From Piper betle (lineage: Eukaryota > Streptophyta > Magnoliopsida > Piperales > Piperaceae): a stretch of 64,000 nucleotides of DNA. Positions 22,310 to 33,534 of the stretch are shown here, piece after piece. The position numbers and the translations under genes are program-made. Every line of letters starts with the position of its first letter. Positions within the stretch are counted from its first letter, which is position 1. The stretch lies in contig JAURVB010013824.1 of the NCBI GenBank assembly GCA_033002965.1, forward strand, positions 1-64,000. The letters are read 5' to 3'. The notes beneath the pieces are model-generated. The model was not told where the DNA came from, did not search any database, and saw only the letters and a list, made by a program, of their open reading frames with translations.

Positions 22310-23660
22310 AAATTTTATATATAAACTCTTATTAAATAATTTAATATCTTAAATATAAATTATAATTGACTTTAAAGATAAGTTATATTTAAATATAAAA
22401 GATAAATTATAATTATTTGTTTTTTATTACATTTTAAAGACAAATAGATAGACTTTTATTAATAGAAAATTAAAATTTGAGATTAGATATATTCGAATTC
22501 GTAATCTTCTTATATTTTGATTAGTTTATTCTCCTATTTTGATTAGCGTAGATTATGAGCTTAATGAGAGATCGTTAATATCTCAACTCATACATTGGAA
22601 ATCATTATGAAAGCTATCATGTCATACGCGACTTGTATAACATATTTTAATTTTATACATAAATTCTCATTGAATAATGAGATAAACTATAGTAATTTAA
22701 TATCTTAAATATAGACTCTAATCGACTTTAATCATAGATCCTAACTAAATGAGATGATAAATTATAATTATTTAATTTTTATTGTATTTATTTAAGACGA
22801 CTACACTAAATCTTGTTGGTGGGAAATTAAAAATTAAAGTTAGCAGGGTTTGAACATGTGTCCATAATAGGAGGTATTTTTATTATTAGTTTTTTTATAA
22901 GAAGTTAGAAATTGAAGTTAGTCGAGTTCCATGAACTTTTACATTTAAAGGTATTTTTATCTTTTTTTTATTTTTATAAAAAATTAATTGGTTAAATTTC
23001 TTATTTTTAATTAAAGATTAGTATTGAGTTCTCCTTTTTATTAAATACACGGCAATATGTCATGCCATGTGCAGCTGAATAAATTTTAATTTCATAAAGA
23101 TAAATAATGAAAAGATGATTTAATATCTTAAATAGAGATTTTGATTAACTTATTAAATATATCATATTTGAATGAAAAGATGAGTTACAATTATTTGGTT
23201 TTTTATCATATTTTTTTCAAGATAATTAGAGAGACTCTTAATAATAAGAAGTTAAAAACTCAGGTTACACAAGTTCAAAGTAAAGATAATAAGGCATTTT
23301 TATTATTTTTTAAAGAAATGAAGTTAGTGATTCAAACGTGTGACCCTCCGTAGGAGCTATTTTTATTATATTTATTAAAATTTTCTTGTATTTTGATTGT
23401 ATGTTCTCCTCCTTTTAATCTCAAGCTAGTCCTGAGTTCCAATTTTATCAATAAGAGTAGATTTGATGATATGTACTTTATTAAATTATACTTATCTTGA
23501 AATATATTTATCTTAAAAATAATCAAAAAAATTGATCAAAAATGTTTATCTTGAAATATGGTTATCTTAAATTAACTAATAAAAAATGAGACATTTGTTG
23601 ATTTCTAATTAACCAGACACTTGTCAAAAATTGTTTTCTTATATGCTCTTATCAATTAAA
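22310..23660. repeat. AT-rich spacer, unit B copy (matches 14208-15360)
   Basis: No gene. The sequence aligns with the unit A spacer but without the 5.2-kb insertion, so it supplies the empty-site reference. It has the same degenerate TTCGAA-cored units. Confidence 0.75.
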
Positions 23661-24449
23661 GGTGAATTCAATACTAGTCTCTTGAGTAAAAGTATGAGAT
23701 TTAGCTAATTAAAATTCAATAAAAATAAAAAATAAAAATCAAATTGTTATAGTTTATCTATTCATTCACATATATATAGCTTTCAATCCAATCATAATCT
23801 ATATCCAAAATATTAAATTATCATTCTTTATCTCAGCATTATTAAATAAAAGTTTGCCTATAAAATTAAAATTTATCTCTAATAATACAAGGCACACCTT
23901 GCGCGACATCTTACCTACTTACATATAGTAAAGATGTAGATTTATCATTTTCAATCAAAGCATCATTGTGCACTTAATAGAAGTAACTGCGAGCTAACTT
24001 ATCTTTAATCTTTGGGCACGTGCACGCATTGGAAGCTTCCAGAAGGTACAATCGGCTTAATGCGTGCAGGATGCGAGTACTTAGTTGGATATGTATGCAG
24101 TTGTATGACGATTACATTATGAATTAAGAACAATAAATTCTTCGTTCCCTGATTGAATTTTATCTACGCACGCCACAAATCACATGCCAATTGATGCTTC
24201 TCATACACATCTGCGTCCACAAAGTTTTGGGTCCGTCCTTTTCTTGATGGATACTATTAACGTTCAAATCATGAAAAAACAAGAAACATAAGACGTGTGG
24301 AAGTTTGGAACATATAAAGGAGTATACGTGCACCTTTCATGTATTCTCACTTTCTTGTCATAGTAACAATTCAATCTGTTATTAATACTTCCATTATAGG
24401 CTGCTCAACTACATTTAGAATGGAAGGAAAAGAGCTTCGTTATATAAAC
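23661..24449. other. Intergenic, no feature seen
   Basis: AT-rich at first, then mixed composition (about 24000-24250). I find no open frame, splice pattern or repeat boundary worth calling. Confidence 0.5.
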
Positions 24450-24717
24450 CAGGGTTGTTAACCGAGCAAGAGAGCTGAGCGAACTTGACTCAAAATCGAA
24501 CGAATTTTAAACACATACTCGAAATCAACTCGAGTATTTTTTATGTTGTTCGAACTCGACTCGGGCTTGAATACATTAAACTGTTTGATTTTGACGAGTT
24601 TGAAACTAGCTCGAAACCCAGCTCATTTATGTTCTCGAAACTAACTAACTATGGCTAGCTCAATTAGATGTACATGTATCCATCAAAAAAAGATTATGCA
24701 ATGAATGTGGATTAAAC

Positions 24718-25482
24718 CATGGTTGCAAAAATTGGAATCGGAATTAGAATCGGTTTTTGAAGGAGTCGGAATTGGAATTGATATAAATCGAACATGAATC
24801 GGTTCAGTTAAATCGATCTGAATCAGTCCAAATCGGTCATATATAATAATTTAACAACTCATAACATAAATATATAAAAATTAGATGTTGATGTAATTTT
24901 GATAATATTGTGTATATTATATTTTATAATATTTTTTGGATTTTTAAAAATTATTTTTAATTAATCATTATTTTTTACTTGAGTCGGAATCGAGTCAACT
25001 TTTAATTACGAGAATGCCACTCCCGCTCTTCACCTCCGTCGTCCCCGCCCTGCCTCCCCCGTTGGCCCTGCCACATCCGGACTCCCCCTGCTGGCCCCAC
25101 CCGGACTCCCTCAGCCGGCCCCGCCCTGCCCAGACTCCCCTCGCCAACCCCACCCTGCCCCATCCCCCTTGCGCATCTGCCCCGCCCCGCCACCCCCGAT
25201 CCGTCCCCCTGCCGGCCTTGCCTCCCCCCTCCAGCCCTGCCCCGCCCTGCTCTGCCGGAGTGAAGGGGCGACAGAGGGAGAGCAAGGGGTATTTCCATCA
25301 TTGTAAACTTTGAATTCTTATTTTGCCCATGCATAAATAATTTATATAAAATAAAATTAAGGGTATTTTAATAATTTACCCAAAACCGATTTAAAAACCG
25401 ATTCCACCCAAATTTGAAACGGATTCCGCCCGATCCGATTTAAATCGGCTAATTCTGAGTGGTCAGCCAATTTTTTTCTACA
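24718..25482. mobile_element. Complete copy of the GC-rich non-autonomous element, flanked by an 11-bp direct repeat
   Basis: GTGGATTAAAC occurs at 24707-24717 and again at 25483-25493, exactly bracketing the element. A duplication of 9-11 bp is the size made by Mutator-like transposases. The 765-bp element has CGGAATCGG-type repeats at both ends in opposite orientation, weak terminal similarity (ends containing AAAAATTGG), a GACTCGAGTC-like block and a central C-rich block (25010-25260). There is no coding capacity: the apparent proline-rich frames follow base composition. A truncated relative lies at 7798-8549. Confidence 0.65.
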
Positions 25483-25608
25483 GTGGATTAAACACATGAC
25501 CTTTAGGTCTATAGGATGATGGTCTCCCAACTGAGATATCCCTATGTTAATGCTACTTTGTTATTCTATTGTATATAAATAAATATAATTAGATACAGTC
25601 AAACTTAT

Positions 25609-25630
25609 TAATATATATATATATATATTA
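25609..25630. repeat. (TA)n microsatellite
   Basis: About ten TA dinucleotide repeats in AT-rich intergenic sequence. Confidence 0.9.
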
Positions 25631-26329
25631 TCTTAGCCAGAGGCTGATAATATTTCTATCTCAAACTTTAATTTAGATCATTCGATTACAATGACAACCA
25701 AGATTTAATAAAAAATAAAGCACCCTCAGCACCACCCTCCTTTAGTACATAATCAATAGTAATATTTATTTATAATTTTAAATTTATTTTAAATAGACAA
25801 ATGATATTATGTATATTATTATATTATATTATCGAGTCGAGCTACGGGTCAATTTCGAGTCGAGTTCGAGTTATAACTGAGTCGAGTCGAATCAAACACT
25901 ACCTTGATCGAGCTCAAACTCGAATCTCAAGCTCGACTTATAGGATTCGAGTTAAAGCTCAAGAATTTAAATGCCGAGTTTTAAGTCGAGTCGAGCTGAA
26001 CCAAATGTCAAATGCTTACGAGGTGACTCACTTAATTAACAGCCCAAATATAAATTTATAATTATGGATATCTCGTGTTGTTCATCTAAAAAATAAGACT
26101 AACATAAAAATCTTGACTTGTTGAATATTGTATTACTCATGCTGCTCCCCTACCCCTCAAATTGTTTGCATGTATAGTTGTAGGGGAAACATGGACCTCA
26201 TTGTCAAGTTAAATACAAGAACACAACTTGAAACTTTTCCCCTTTACATTTCTGATCTTGTTCTTTTGTAAAGCGATTCACATCAATTTGTATATTTGTT
26301 ATCTTTTTTGCTGATCGTCCAATCGGTCT

Positions 26330-26604
26330 AATCTTCGTGTTCGAACATAGAGTGCAAGACTTAGGACCATCCCAAGCGACAATGTTGTGGTTGATGCTAA
26401 AGTTCTTGGCCCCGAACAAGTCCGAAGTCGTGGCGACGGAAAATGAGGTGACGGCACCGGTGCAGATGCTTATGGTGGCGGTGGAAACGTAGAGGATGAA
26501 CTTGGAGGTGTTGATGAGGAGGAAGAAGGAAGCTGCCATTGGAGCCATTAGTATTCCTATCGGTGCTGGTCTTGCGACAACATACTTGATGCTGCAAGAC
26601 AATT
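26330..26604 (-). pseudogene. Nodulin-like/NFD4-type MFS transporter, C-terminal fragment
   Basis: The minus strand encodes a run of about 80 residues: ARPAPIGILMAPMAASFFLL, then LYVSTATISICTGAVTS, then LFGAKNFSINHNIV. This is the conserved late-transmembrane block of plant nodulin-like major facilitator proteins (membrane transporters). Upstream and downstream exons are absent and the frame runs into non-homologous sequence after NIVAW. It is therefore a relic of one exon. From memory, Arabidopsis RDM4 (At2g30280) lies close to a nodulin-like MFS gene (At2g30300), so this fragment may mark the original neighbourhood of RDM4. Confidence 0.7.
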
Positions 26605-26997
26605 AAGTACATTATTTACTATTTAGATACATTGTCAAAAAAATTTCATCTTAGCATAAAGTTAAGTCAGAATGTGCTACGTTTGATTCATGGTACTGTT
26701 GAGGAAGGTTTTATAAGAAGTTCTGGGTAGGAAGAAATAAATACAGAGAAGGAAGGTGGGGAAGGTAGGTAGACGGTTCGATCTCATACATCTGGCTAAT
26801 GAAAGGACGAAAGCTGACAAAGAGGAAGGAATCAAGACGAATTAGGTCATGAAAAACAGTGGACATAATTGGAACGTCTTCAGAATCAAAAGGTAGAAGT
26901 TATTTATCGACATACATTCTCGAAAAACAGAACAAACAGAACATAGAAACGAAAACAGACAGCTTAAGCAATAAATACATATATACATACATACCAA

Positions 26998-27835
26998 CGT
27001 GCGCTGTGTGAAAATGCGCATCAGCAGTTTATCATCTGTGGGCCGTCGGATCCAGATCTGGTGGCCCACGATTAAATCACCCCTCCTCCCACTTTTCAGC
27101 CCCCGCCCCCGCCGGCCGCCCCCGCCGGCCGCCCCCGATCCCCGTCCCTGGCCGCCCCATGCCCCCGTCCACCAGCTGCCCCTGCCGCTGCCCCTACCCC
27201 CGCCCACCTCCCCTGCCCCCGCCCCGCCCCATGCCCCCGTCCCGCCTGGCCGCCCCAGCCCTTGCCCCGCAGGCCGCCGCCGCCCCTGCCCCGCCGCTGC
27301 CCCTGCCCCTGCCGGCCTCCCCTGCCCCGTTTTCTCCTCTGTTTCTCCCCTGTTTCTTCCCTCCTCCCACCACACGACCGCCGGCGAGTAGACACCTGAA
27401 CGCGGCCGGGCAGGGGCAGGGGAGCCGCAGCGTCGGGCGAGGCTAGGAGGGGAGGCCTCAGTGTGGCTAGGGTGGTGGGGGCAGTGGCTGGAGGGGGCAG
27501 GGGAGGCCGGCGGGGTGGGGGCAGGGGCGGCCTGAGGGGCGAGGGCCGGGGGCCAGACGGGGGCAGGGGAGGCCGGTGGGGTAGGGGCAGCGGTGGGCGG
27601 GGGCAGGGGCGGCCTGCGGGGCGGGGGTAAGGGCGGCCAGTGGGACAGGGGCATGGGGTGGCCGATGGGTGGGCTGGGGGCAGCCGGCGGGGGCGGGGAC
27701 TTGGGCGGCTGAAAAGTGGGAGGAGGGGTGTTGTGGGGGTTGATTGTGGACTATTGGATTAGATCCAACAGTCCATATGGGGCAGTGCATATGCACTTCA
27801 AAATAGGGCAGCGCATAGTAGCGCTGCCCTATATA
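26998..27835. repeat. Large GC-rich inverted-repeat (foldback) element
   Basis: A C-rich left arm (27060-27380) faces a G-rich right arm (27400-27720). Both arms are capped by the same sequence in opposite orientation, CCCCTCCTCCCACTTTTCAG (27078-27100, and reversed at 27708-27730). The right flank adds three smaller palindromes: GGACTATTGGAT with a one-mismatch partner (27748-27774), AGTGCATATGCACT (27784-27797) and AGGGCAGCGC/GCGCTGCCCT with a six-base loop (27805-27830). Long open frames on both strands are proline/glycine artefacts. It could fold into one very large hairpin and form G-quadruplexes. No transposase is present. Confidence 0.75.
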
Positions 27836-27850
27836 TATATAGAGAGAGAG

Positions 27851-27896
<46 letters not shown>
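27830..27896. repeat. (TA)n(GA)n(TA)n microsatellite
   Basis: A short TA run, about seven GA repeats and then about 20 TA repeats directly abut the AGGGCAGCGC hairpin. The same arrangement (TA run next to GGCAGCGC) recurs near 33480-33545. Confidence 0.9.
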
Positions 27897-27898
<2 letters not shown>

Positions 27899-28600
27899 GA
27901 TCAAAATCGAACGGCCCAAAATAAAATACCACTTTTTCCCCCCTCCCCCGTTTCTCTTCCACCGTCCCCCCTCCCCCCCCCCCCAGATTCCGTTGCCTCC
28001 CCGTCGGATTCTGCCGCCCCCGGCCCGGCCTTGCCCCCCTCAACCTCGTTCCGCCCTCGGCCCCCGCCCCGCTCACAGCCATGGTACCCCACCACCCCTG
28101 CCCGCTGCTGCGGCGGCCCCTCCCCCGCTTTGTTGCCCCCACCCCCCGGCGCCGCCACCATCCACCCCCGCCCCCGCATTTCCCCTCACCACTCCCCCTT
28201 GCTTGGGTGAGCCGCAGCCCCCTCCCTCGCCTGGCGCCGCGGCCCACCCCCTGCCCTTGCTCGCAGATGCGGTTGCCCTTCGTCCCCGCCCGCAAGCGCG
28301 GCCCCTCCCCCGCACCGCGGCCCCAGCCCCCGCGGGTGACGCGGCGATAGTGTTGGCTAGTGAACGGCCAGTGGCGAGGTCGTCGGCGGTGGGTGGCGCG
28401 ACAATACAGAGGGGGAAGAAACAGGAGGAGGGTAATTTCATAATAAAAACTTAACTCGAGTCCGGATCGAGTCGAATTTTTATTACAAAATAATTTTTTA
28501 AAAAAAATTTTATTTCGTAATAAAAAATTTGACTCGAGCCCGATCTCGAGTCAAGTTTTTTATTATGAAATAAATTTTTAAAAAATAAAATAAAATAAAA
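27897..28600. mobile_element. C-rich/TCGAG module, second copy of the compound repeat
   Basis: A C-rich arm (27940-28330) leads into GGTGGGTGGCGCG, GGGGAAGAAACAGGAG and TAATAAAAACTTAACTCGAG, then a GATCGAGTC-containing AT-rich tail. The same order appears at 33900-34060 and 34310-34420, so these are members of one family. Confidence 0.55.
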
Positions 28601-28729
28601 TAATTTTACAAAATAAATTTTAAAAATAAAATAATTTCGTTATAAGTACTTTGACTAAATTAAATTATGTTTATTGCTACTATTTTAGTTGAAAATAATC
28701 TTAATTTTTATAAATTTTGTATTTTTAAG

Positions 28730-30810
28730 AAATGGACAATCATTAAGATAACAGATATGAGGAATAAGAATCAGGTCAACATATTAGAATAGTCTATCCT
28801 AGTGTAGAAATTGAGTTCAAACCGAAGGTGTGAATGGAATTTGATTGTTTAGACGATGCACTCAACTTCTAGAGTAGTTGCTAAAAATAGCCGGATTTGG
28901 GTTACGTAAACATAGTACAAATTATTATAAGAAAATAAAAGAGTCATGGTCGCAAGTATCTGTGTGTTCTAAAGAAGGACATATAAGAGAAGATGAGGCA
29001 CAAAGAGAAATACCCCACAAAGAAAAAAGAGAAGTCATCCTATAATTAGAGAAGATTGCCATGCATGCATCAGGGTAACTAAAAACTACAAGGGCACATG
29101 GAAGGCCCTGCATTTTGAAGAAGGGCATAGTTATGCACTCCTAACACCATCAAAAACTCAATCTCTTAGGTCACATAGGCATGTTACAAGTGTGCACCAA
29201 AATTTGATTGACACATTTGGAGAAGCTAACATAAGAACTTCTCAACTAATGTATGTGCTATAAATTGAAGCAAGTGAGGCTGAAAATATTGGTTGTACCA
29301 AAAGATATTAGAAATACCCAGACAAGAAGTAAAGAAGAGATAAAAGAAATAGATGCCCAATTATTGTTAGAATATTTCCAGGAAATGAAAGAGATGAATG
29401 ACTCCTTTTTTTATTCCTATGAAGTAGATGATGAGGGTAGATGGAAGGCATTGTTTTTGGGCGGATGGAATTGTAAGAAAAATTGTCAGCTTTTCCAAAT
29501 GTGATGATTTCGGATACAACAAATGATACAATAAATATGCACTTGTTTTTGCACCGTTCACAGAGTAAACCATCACGGGCAAACAATTACTTTTGGACGT
29601 GCTTTTTTGTGTAATGAGAAGACTGAGTTGTTTGTGTGGCTGTTTGAAACATTTTTGAAAGGCATGGATGGAAGGCATCCAGGGGCAATTCTTACCGATT
29701 AAGATCCTGCAATGGATAAGTGCCAATTAAATTGACATTTCCTTCAATATATCATCGTCTTTGTATTTGGCATATCTTTAAGAAGGAAAGTGAACAATTA
29801 GGTGAAATTGCTCACGGAATGGAGTTTTACGAGTCATTCCATAGTTTAATTTATGGTGCCGAAACAAAGGAGAATTTGAATCACACTGGAGGTAATAATG
29901 AAAGACAATTGCTTGGAGGAAAATGAGTGGTTAAAATCCATATATGTAATTCGTCATGCGTGGGTGCCCGTGTATAAGAAAGGTATATTTTTGGTTAGTA
30001 TAAGAAGTTCATAACAAAGTGAATCTCAAAACTCATTTTACTCAAGGTATGTGAACAAAAAATAGCCTTATTGAATTTATACATAGATTGAGAGAGTCAT
30101 CAAAAGACAGAGATTGAAGGAGGCAAAAGAATCGTATGAAAACTCATATAAAAGCCCCAAATTGGTCACTCCATTCAAGATGGAATCTAAGATGGCAAAG
30201 GTTTATACTCGAAAAATATTTTATAAGTTTCAAGAAGAATTACAATATAGTTTGGTTTGTTGCTCATCTCGAAGAAATTAGCCGAGCATGATATTGAATA
30301 GTATAATGTAACATATTGTAAAAATAATAAAGAGTTGGTTGCACATGTTACTTACAAGGGAGTTGACAGTAGATGCACATGTTGTTGTCAACTTTTGAAA
30401 AATAAAGGCATTCTATGTAGGCATTTGTTGTATATACTGAGATTGAATGAAGGGGATATTATTCCTGAACTCTATATCATGAAGAGATGGACGCTTAAAA
30501 TAGCAAAGGAAGTTATTTTTTATGGTGATGGAGTGGAAATTTGTGTTGATTTCAACAAAATTTTATTCTCTAATTGGGGAGAATGGCACTGTATATTTAA
30601 TCGATGGGCCAAAAACATATATTCATCATCTAAGAAATTTGACCTTGCCAAGGAAAAACTTTTAAAGATGAAGAAATTGGTAGATGATCCACATCGTGGA
30701 ATACAAGTCCAGGATGGAATACAAGTACATCCACTGGCACAATCAAAGACAAAAGGAAGTGGTAAAGATGGAAGAGTGGTAAAGAACTTACAATGGGCCA
30801 TATGGTAAAA
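28730..30810 (+). pseudogene. FAR1-related/MULE-type transposase, decayed
   Basis: Pieces in shifting frames follow the FAR1-related order. A FAR1 DNA-binding-like start (YPSVEIEF ... DCLDDALNF) is followed by CHACIRVTKNYKGTW, HSYALLTPSKTQSLRSHRH, and a MULE transposase core (FFYSYEVDDEGR, VFAPF, FLKGMDGRHPGAILTD-like, YHRLCIWHIFKKE). The end is a SWIM zinc finger, CTCCCQLLKNKGILCRHLL then YIMKRWT, in a 157-aa open frame at 30335-30808. Several stops and frameshifts break the first two thirds. FAR1/FHY3 proteins are domesticated Mutator transposases. I cannot tell whether this was a host FRS gene or a transposon copy. Confidence 0.8.
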
Positions 30811-31284
30811 GATAGGCTAGGCCATGGTTGCAATAAACAAGGGGTTGGGCATGATAAGCACCCTTGCCCTGCAATTGTAGCACATCGGTAATGTTGTCTA
30901 CCACAACCCTCGTATTGATTTTTGTTATATATATTTTATGTGATTATTTTCTATATTTTATTTTTAAATATATAGGCAAAAAAATATTCCATCTAAAAGT
31001 GGAGTTGTGGCATCTATTCAAGGGCATCAGTGCGGTGATGGCGAATCTCAAAGTAGTGATGTAGAACGACTATGATAGCTCCGAATTTGGAAGGGTGATA
31101 GCTCTGACTGTATAATGCTAGTGATTTGTAACTTGTTTCCATGAATTGTTATTGACTTTAATCAAACATGAAAAATTTGTAACTTGTAAGTTTATACTTT
31201 TATTCATCATGTGGAAGAGAGTTAAATGAGATGGCTCTCATCTGTTTTGATTTTGATGTGTTGCCAATACCAAGTAAATTAATT
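30811..31284. other. Tail of the FAR1-like relic and plain intergenic DNA
   Basis: Weak similarity to a post-SWIM CCHC-like tail (GHDKHPCPAIVA) may extend to about 30890. Beyond that no feature is seen. Confidence 0.35.
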
Positions 31285-31920
31285 ATTAACTTGAAACAAG
31301 TCGATACTCGAGTCAATTTTTTATTTACTTGACTCGAGTCAATAACGAGTAAATTATTTATTAACTTGACTCGAGTCGATACCGAGTCAATTATTTATTA
31401 ACTTGACTCGAGTCAGTACCGAGTCAATTATTTATTAACTTGACTCGAGTCAATACCGAGTCAATTATTTGTTAACTTGACTCGAGTCGATACCGAGTCA
31501 ATTATTTATTAACTTGACTCGAGTCGATACCGAGTCAATTATTTATTTGACTCGAGTCGATACCGAGTTACTTATTTATTAATTTGACTCGAGTTGATAC
31601 CGAGTTACTTATTTATTAATTTGACTCGAGTCGATACCGAGTTAATTATTTATTAACTTGACTCGAGTTGATTCCGAGTTAATTATTTATTAACTTGACT
31701 CGAGTCGATACTGAGTTAATTATTTATTTACATGACTCGAGTCGATACTGAGTTAATTATTTATTTACATGACTCGAGTCGATACCGAGTTAATTATTTA
31801 TTTACATGACTCGAGTCGATACCGAGTTAATTATTTATTTACATGACTCGAGTCGATACCGAGTTAATTATGTATTTACATTACTCGAGTCGATACCGAG
31901 TCTAGTTTTCTTGACTCAAG
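31285..31920. repeat. 37-bp tandem satellite, about 17 units
   Basis: CTCGAG recurs at 31333, 31370, 31407, 31444, 31481, 31518, then at about 37-bp spacing to about 31884, with one shorter unit near 31520-31551. The unit is an imperfect GACTCGAGTCGATACCGAGT plus an AT-rich ATTATTTATTAAC stretch. GACTCGAGTC is a 10-bp palindrome. Later units drift together (GAGTCAA becomes GAGTTAA, AACTTGA becomes ACATGA), as expected if the array grew by local block duplication. The same core word is scattered through the GC-rich elements nearby. Confidence 0.95.
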
Positions 31921-32216
31921 TCAAGCCCAGCCGCGGCTGCAACCGATGGCGGGTGTGGTGGGGGTGGGGGGTGGGGGGGCAATGGCTGGGTCAGGGCGGA
32001 GGGCGGGCGGTGGCAGGCAGCGGCGGATGGGGGCAGGGGCGGGTGGCTATGGCGGGGGTGGGGGGCAGGCGGCGGCCACGGGGGCGGGCGGCGGCTGAGG
32101 GGGCAGTGCGGGGCCTCGACCGAGGGGCGGCGCAGGCAGGTGGGCCACGGCCATGCCAGTTTAGGGGTGATTACATGCCATTGGATCAGCCCTATATATA
32201 TATATATGTGTGTGTG
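31921..32216. mobile_element. G-rich arm of the compound repeat, ending in a TA/TG microsatellite
   Basis: The satellite passes into a G-rich block (31950-32150), then GGGTGATTACATGCCATTGG and a TA/TG run (32190-32235). The order mirrors the right half of the foldback at 27400-27850. Confidence 0.5.
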
Positions 32217-32639
32217 TGATGTGTGTGTGTGATTGCTAATATTGGTGACTCACAAACGTCCTAACTAATTTACCTGTGCAAGTATTTGCGTTGCAAATCT
32301 TTTCCACCCTGCTCACTTTAACTTGACTTCCTAATAGATGTTATGGTTGTGAGCATGTAATGTGGAGATGTTTGTGGCGAACACTTGGCAGGGGACTAAC
32401 CTGAGGAAGATATTGCTTCTGTTCCCAAACCCAGATGGCTTGGGCTTAGTTGCGGGAGGAATTGGAAATGAAGAGTCTGGATTCAATGAAGGACTTGAAA
32501 AATGTGGTAGTTGTAGCCATCAAATTATATTAACAAACCTGCCTCTGATTTCTTTGAGCTTATTCAAGACCTCTGGACATTGATTACAGGTCATAAATCA
32601 AAGAAGTTTGGAGCAGCTCAGAATAACTCAGCTGCTCTT
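32217..32639. other. Intergenic, short unrecognised frame
   Basis: An open frame of 73 codons at 32362-32583 matches nothing I recognise and has no clear splice context. I call no gene. Confidence 0.3.
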
Positions 32640-33305
32640 CACTCGTTGCCTCGTTGTTTATATTGCAACTCTTCCACAATTGTTGAAAACGGGCATTTTT
32701 CAATATCTCCTGATGAATATTAAAAAAATGACATTAAAAACTAGAAAATTTTGATCAGTTCAACAAATAGACATTATATAGATAACTGAGAGACACACAC
32801 ATATCAATAGACATTATATGGATAACTGAGAGACACACATATCAAGTAAATTTGTCTTGAAAGAAGTCATCAAGAATGAAGGGAATTCAAAAATCACAAG
32901 TGGATGTCATAGGAGTAAAATGATAACACTTCTTTAATAAAACCAAGGCTCTATTTGGTTAATTTTTAATAAAATGATAGGAATGAAATGAAAGAAATGG
33001 AAAATTTATGAAATCTTAAATGGTGTTTCATAGCAAAATTAATGATCTGCCACTAGAAAGTTATCAATTTCCAAAGCATTTTATGATAAGATGCACGTAA
33101 GAGGTCCTCCAAATGGTCTCCCTTGAAAATTTCTTCACACAAAATTTCTTACCATAGACACTAGAAAAACGTTTTATGTGAAGAAAGTTTACATCATAAC
33201 TAACTCATATTTATATCATATCTAAATCCTTGTAAGTATTAACTACTTAAACTTCATATATTTTACACCTCTTCCATACCAACCACAACCATTAGACACT
33301 AATTG
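32640..33305 (-). pseudogene. RDM4: Inverted RDM4 fragment D (intron 5 and start of exon 6)
   Basis: In reverse complement this matches 37424-38045 of copy C. It covers the intron 5 MITE, the following intron sequence, the AG acceptor and the start of exon 6 (ATATTGA ... TGGAAGAG). It is diverged by substitutions and a small internal duplication of a GAGAGACACACA segment (32785-32845). It is therefore a fourth, antisense copy of part of RDM4 about 2.5 kb before copy C. Transcription through both would make complementary RNA. Confidence 0.8.
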
Positions 33306-33472
33306 TTAGAAGTCCTCATCATACGATAAATATGAGGAGACATGCAACTACATGAGGAATCGTAAAGACATAGAGTTACACCAAGAGGTACAAAAAATTT
33401 GAGAAAATCATATTTAGTATTTGGCTCTTCGTATCTACGAGGTTGAATGTATCTTGAGTATGGGCCTTTTAC

Positions 33473-33478
<6 letters not shown>

Positions 33479-33516
<38 letters not shown>

Positions 33517-33534
33517 TATATATATATATATATG
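33479..33534. repeat. (TA)n(CA)n(TA)n microsatellite
   Basis: Alternating TA, CA, TA dinucleotide runs abut the GGCAGCGC hairpin module. Confidence 0.9.

Larger units (their letters stand above)
24450..26015. mobile_element. TCGAG-rich element split by a nested insertion
   Basis: Segments 24450-24660 and about 25835-26015 are both dense in CTCGA/TCGAG words, and in the second they appear largely in the opposite orientation. This fits the subterminal regions of one hAT-like MITE interrupted by the element at 24718-25482. Clear terminal repeats and target duplications could not be fixed by eye. Confidence 0.35.

Noticed and set aside
26842..28454. Long proline- or glycine-rich reading frames on both strands (up to 270 codons)
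   Set aside because: They arise from C-rich or G-rich composition, overlap each other in several frames and cover the repeat arms. No domain or splice context.
31285..31920. CRISPR-like array
   Set aside because: The 37-bp units are contiguous with no unique spacers, in a plant genome. It is a satellite.
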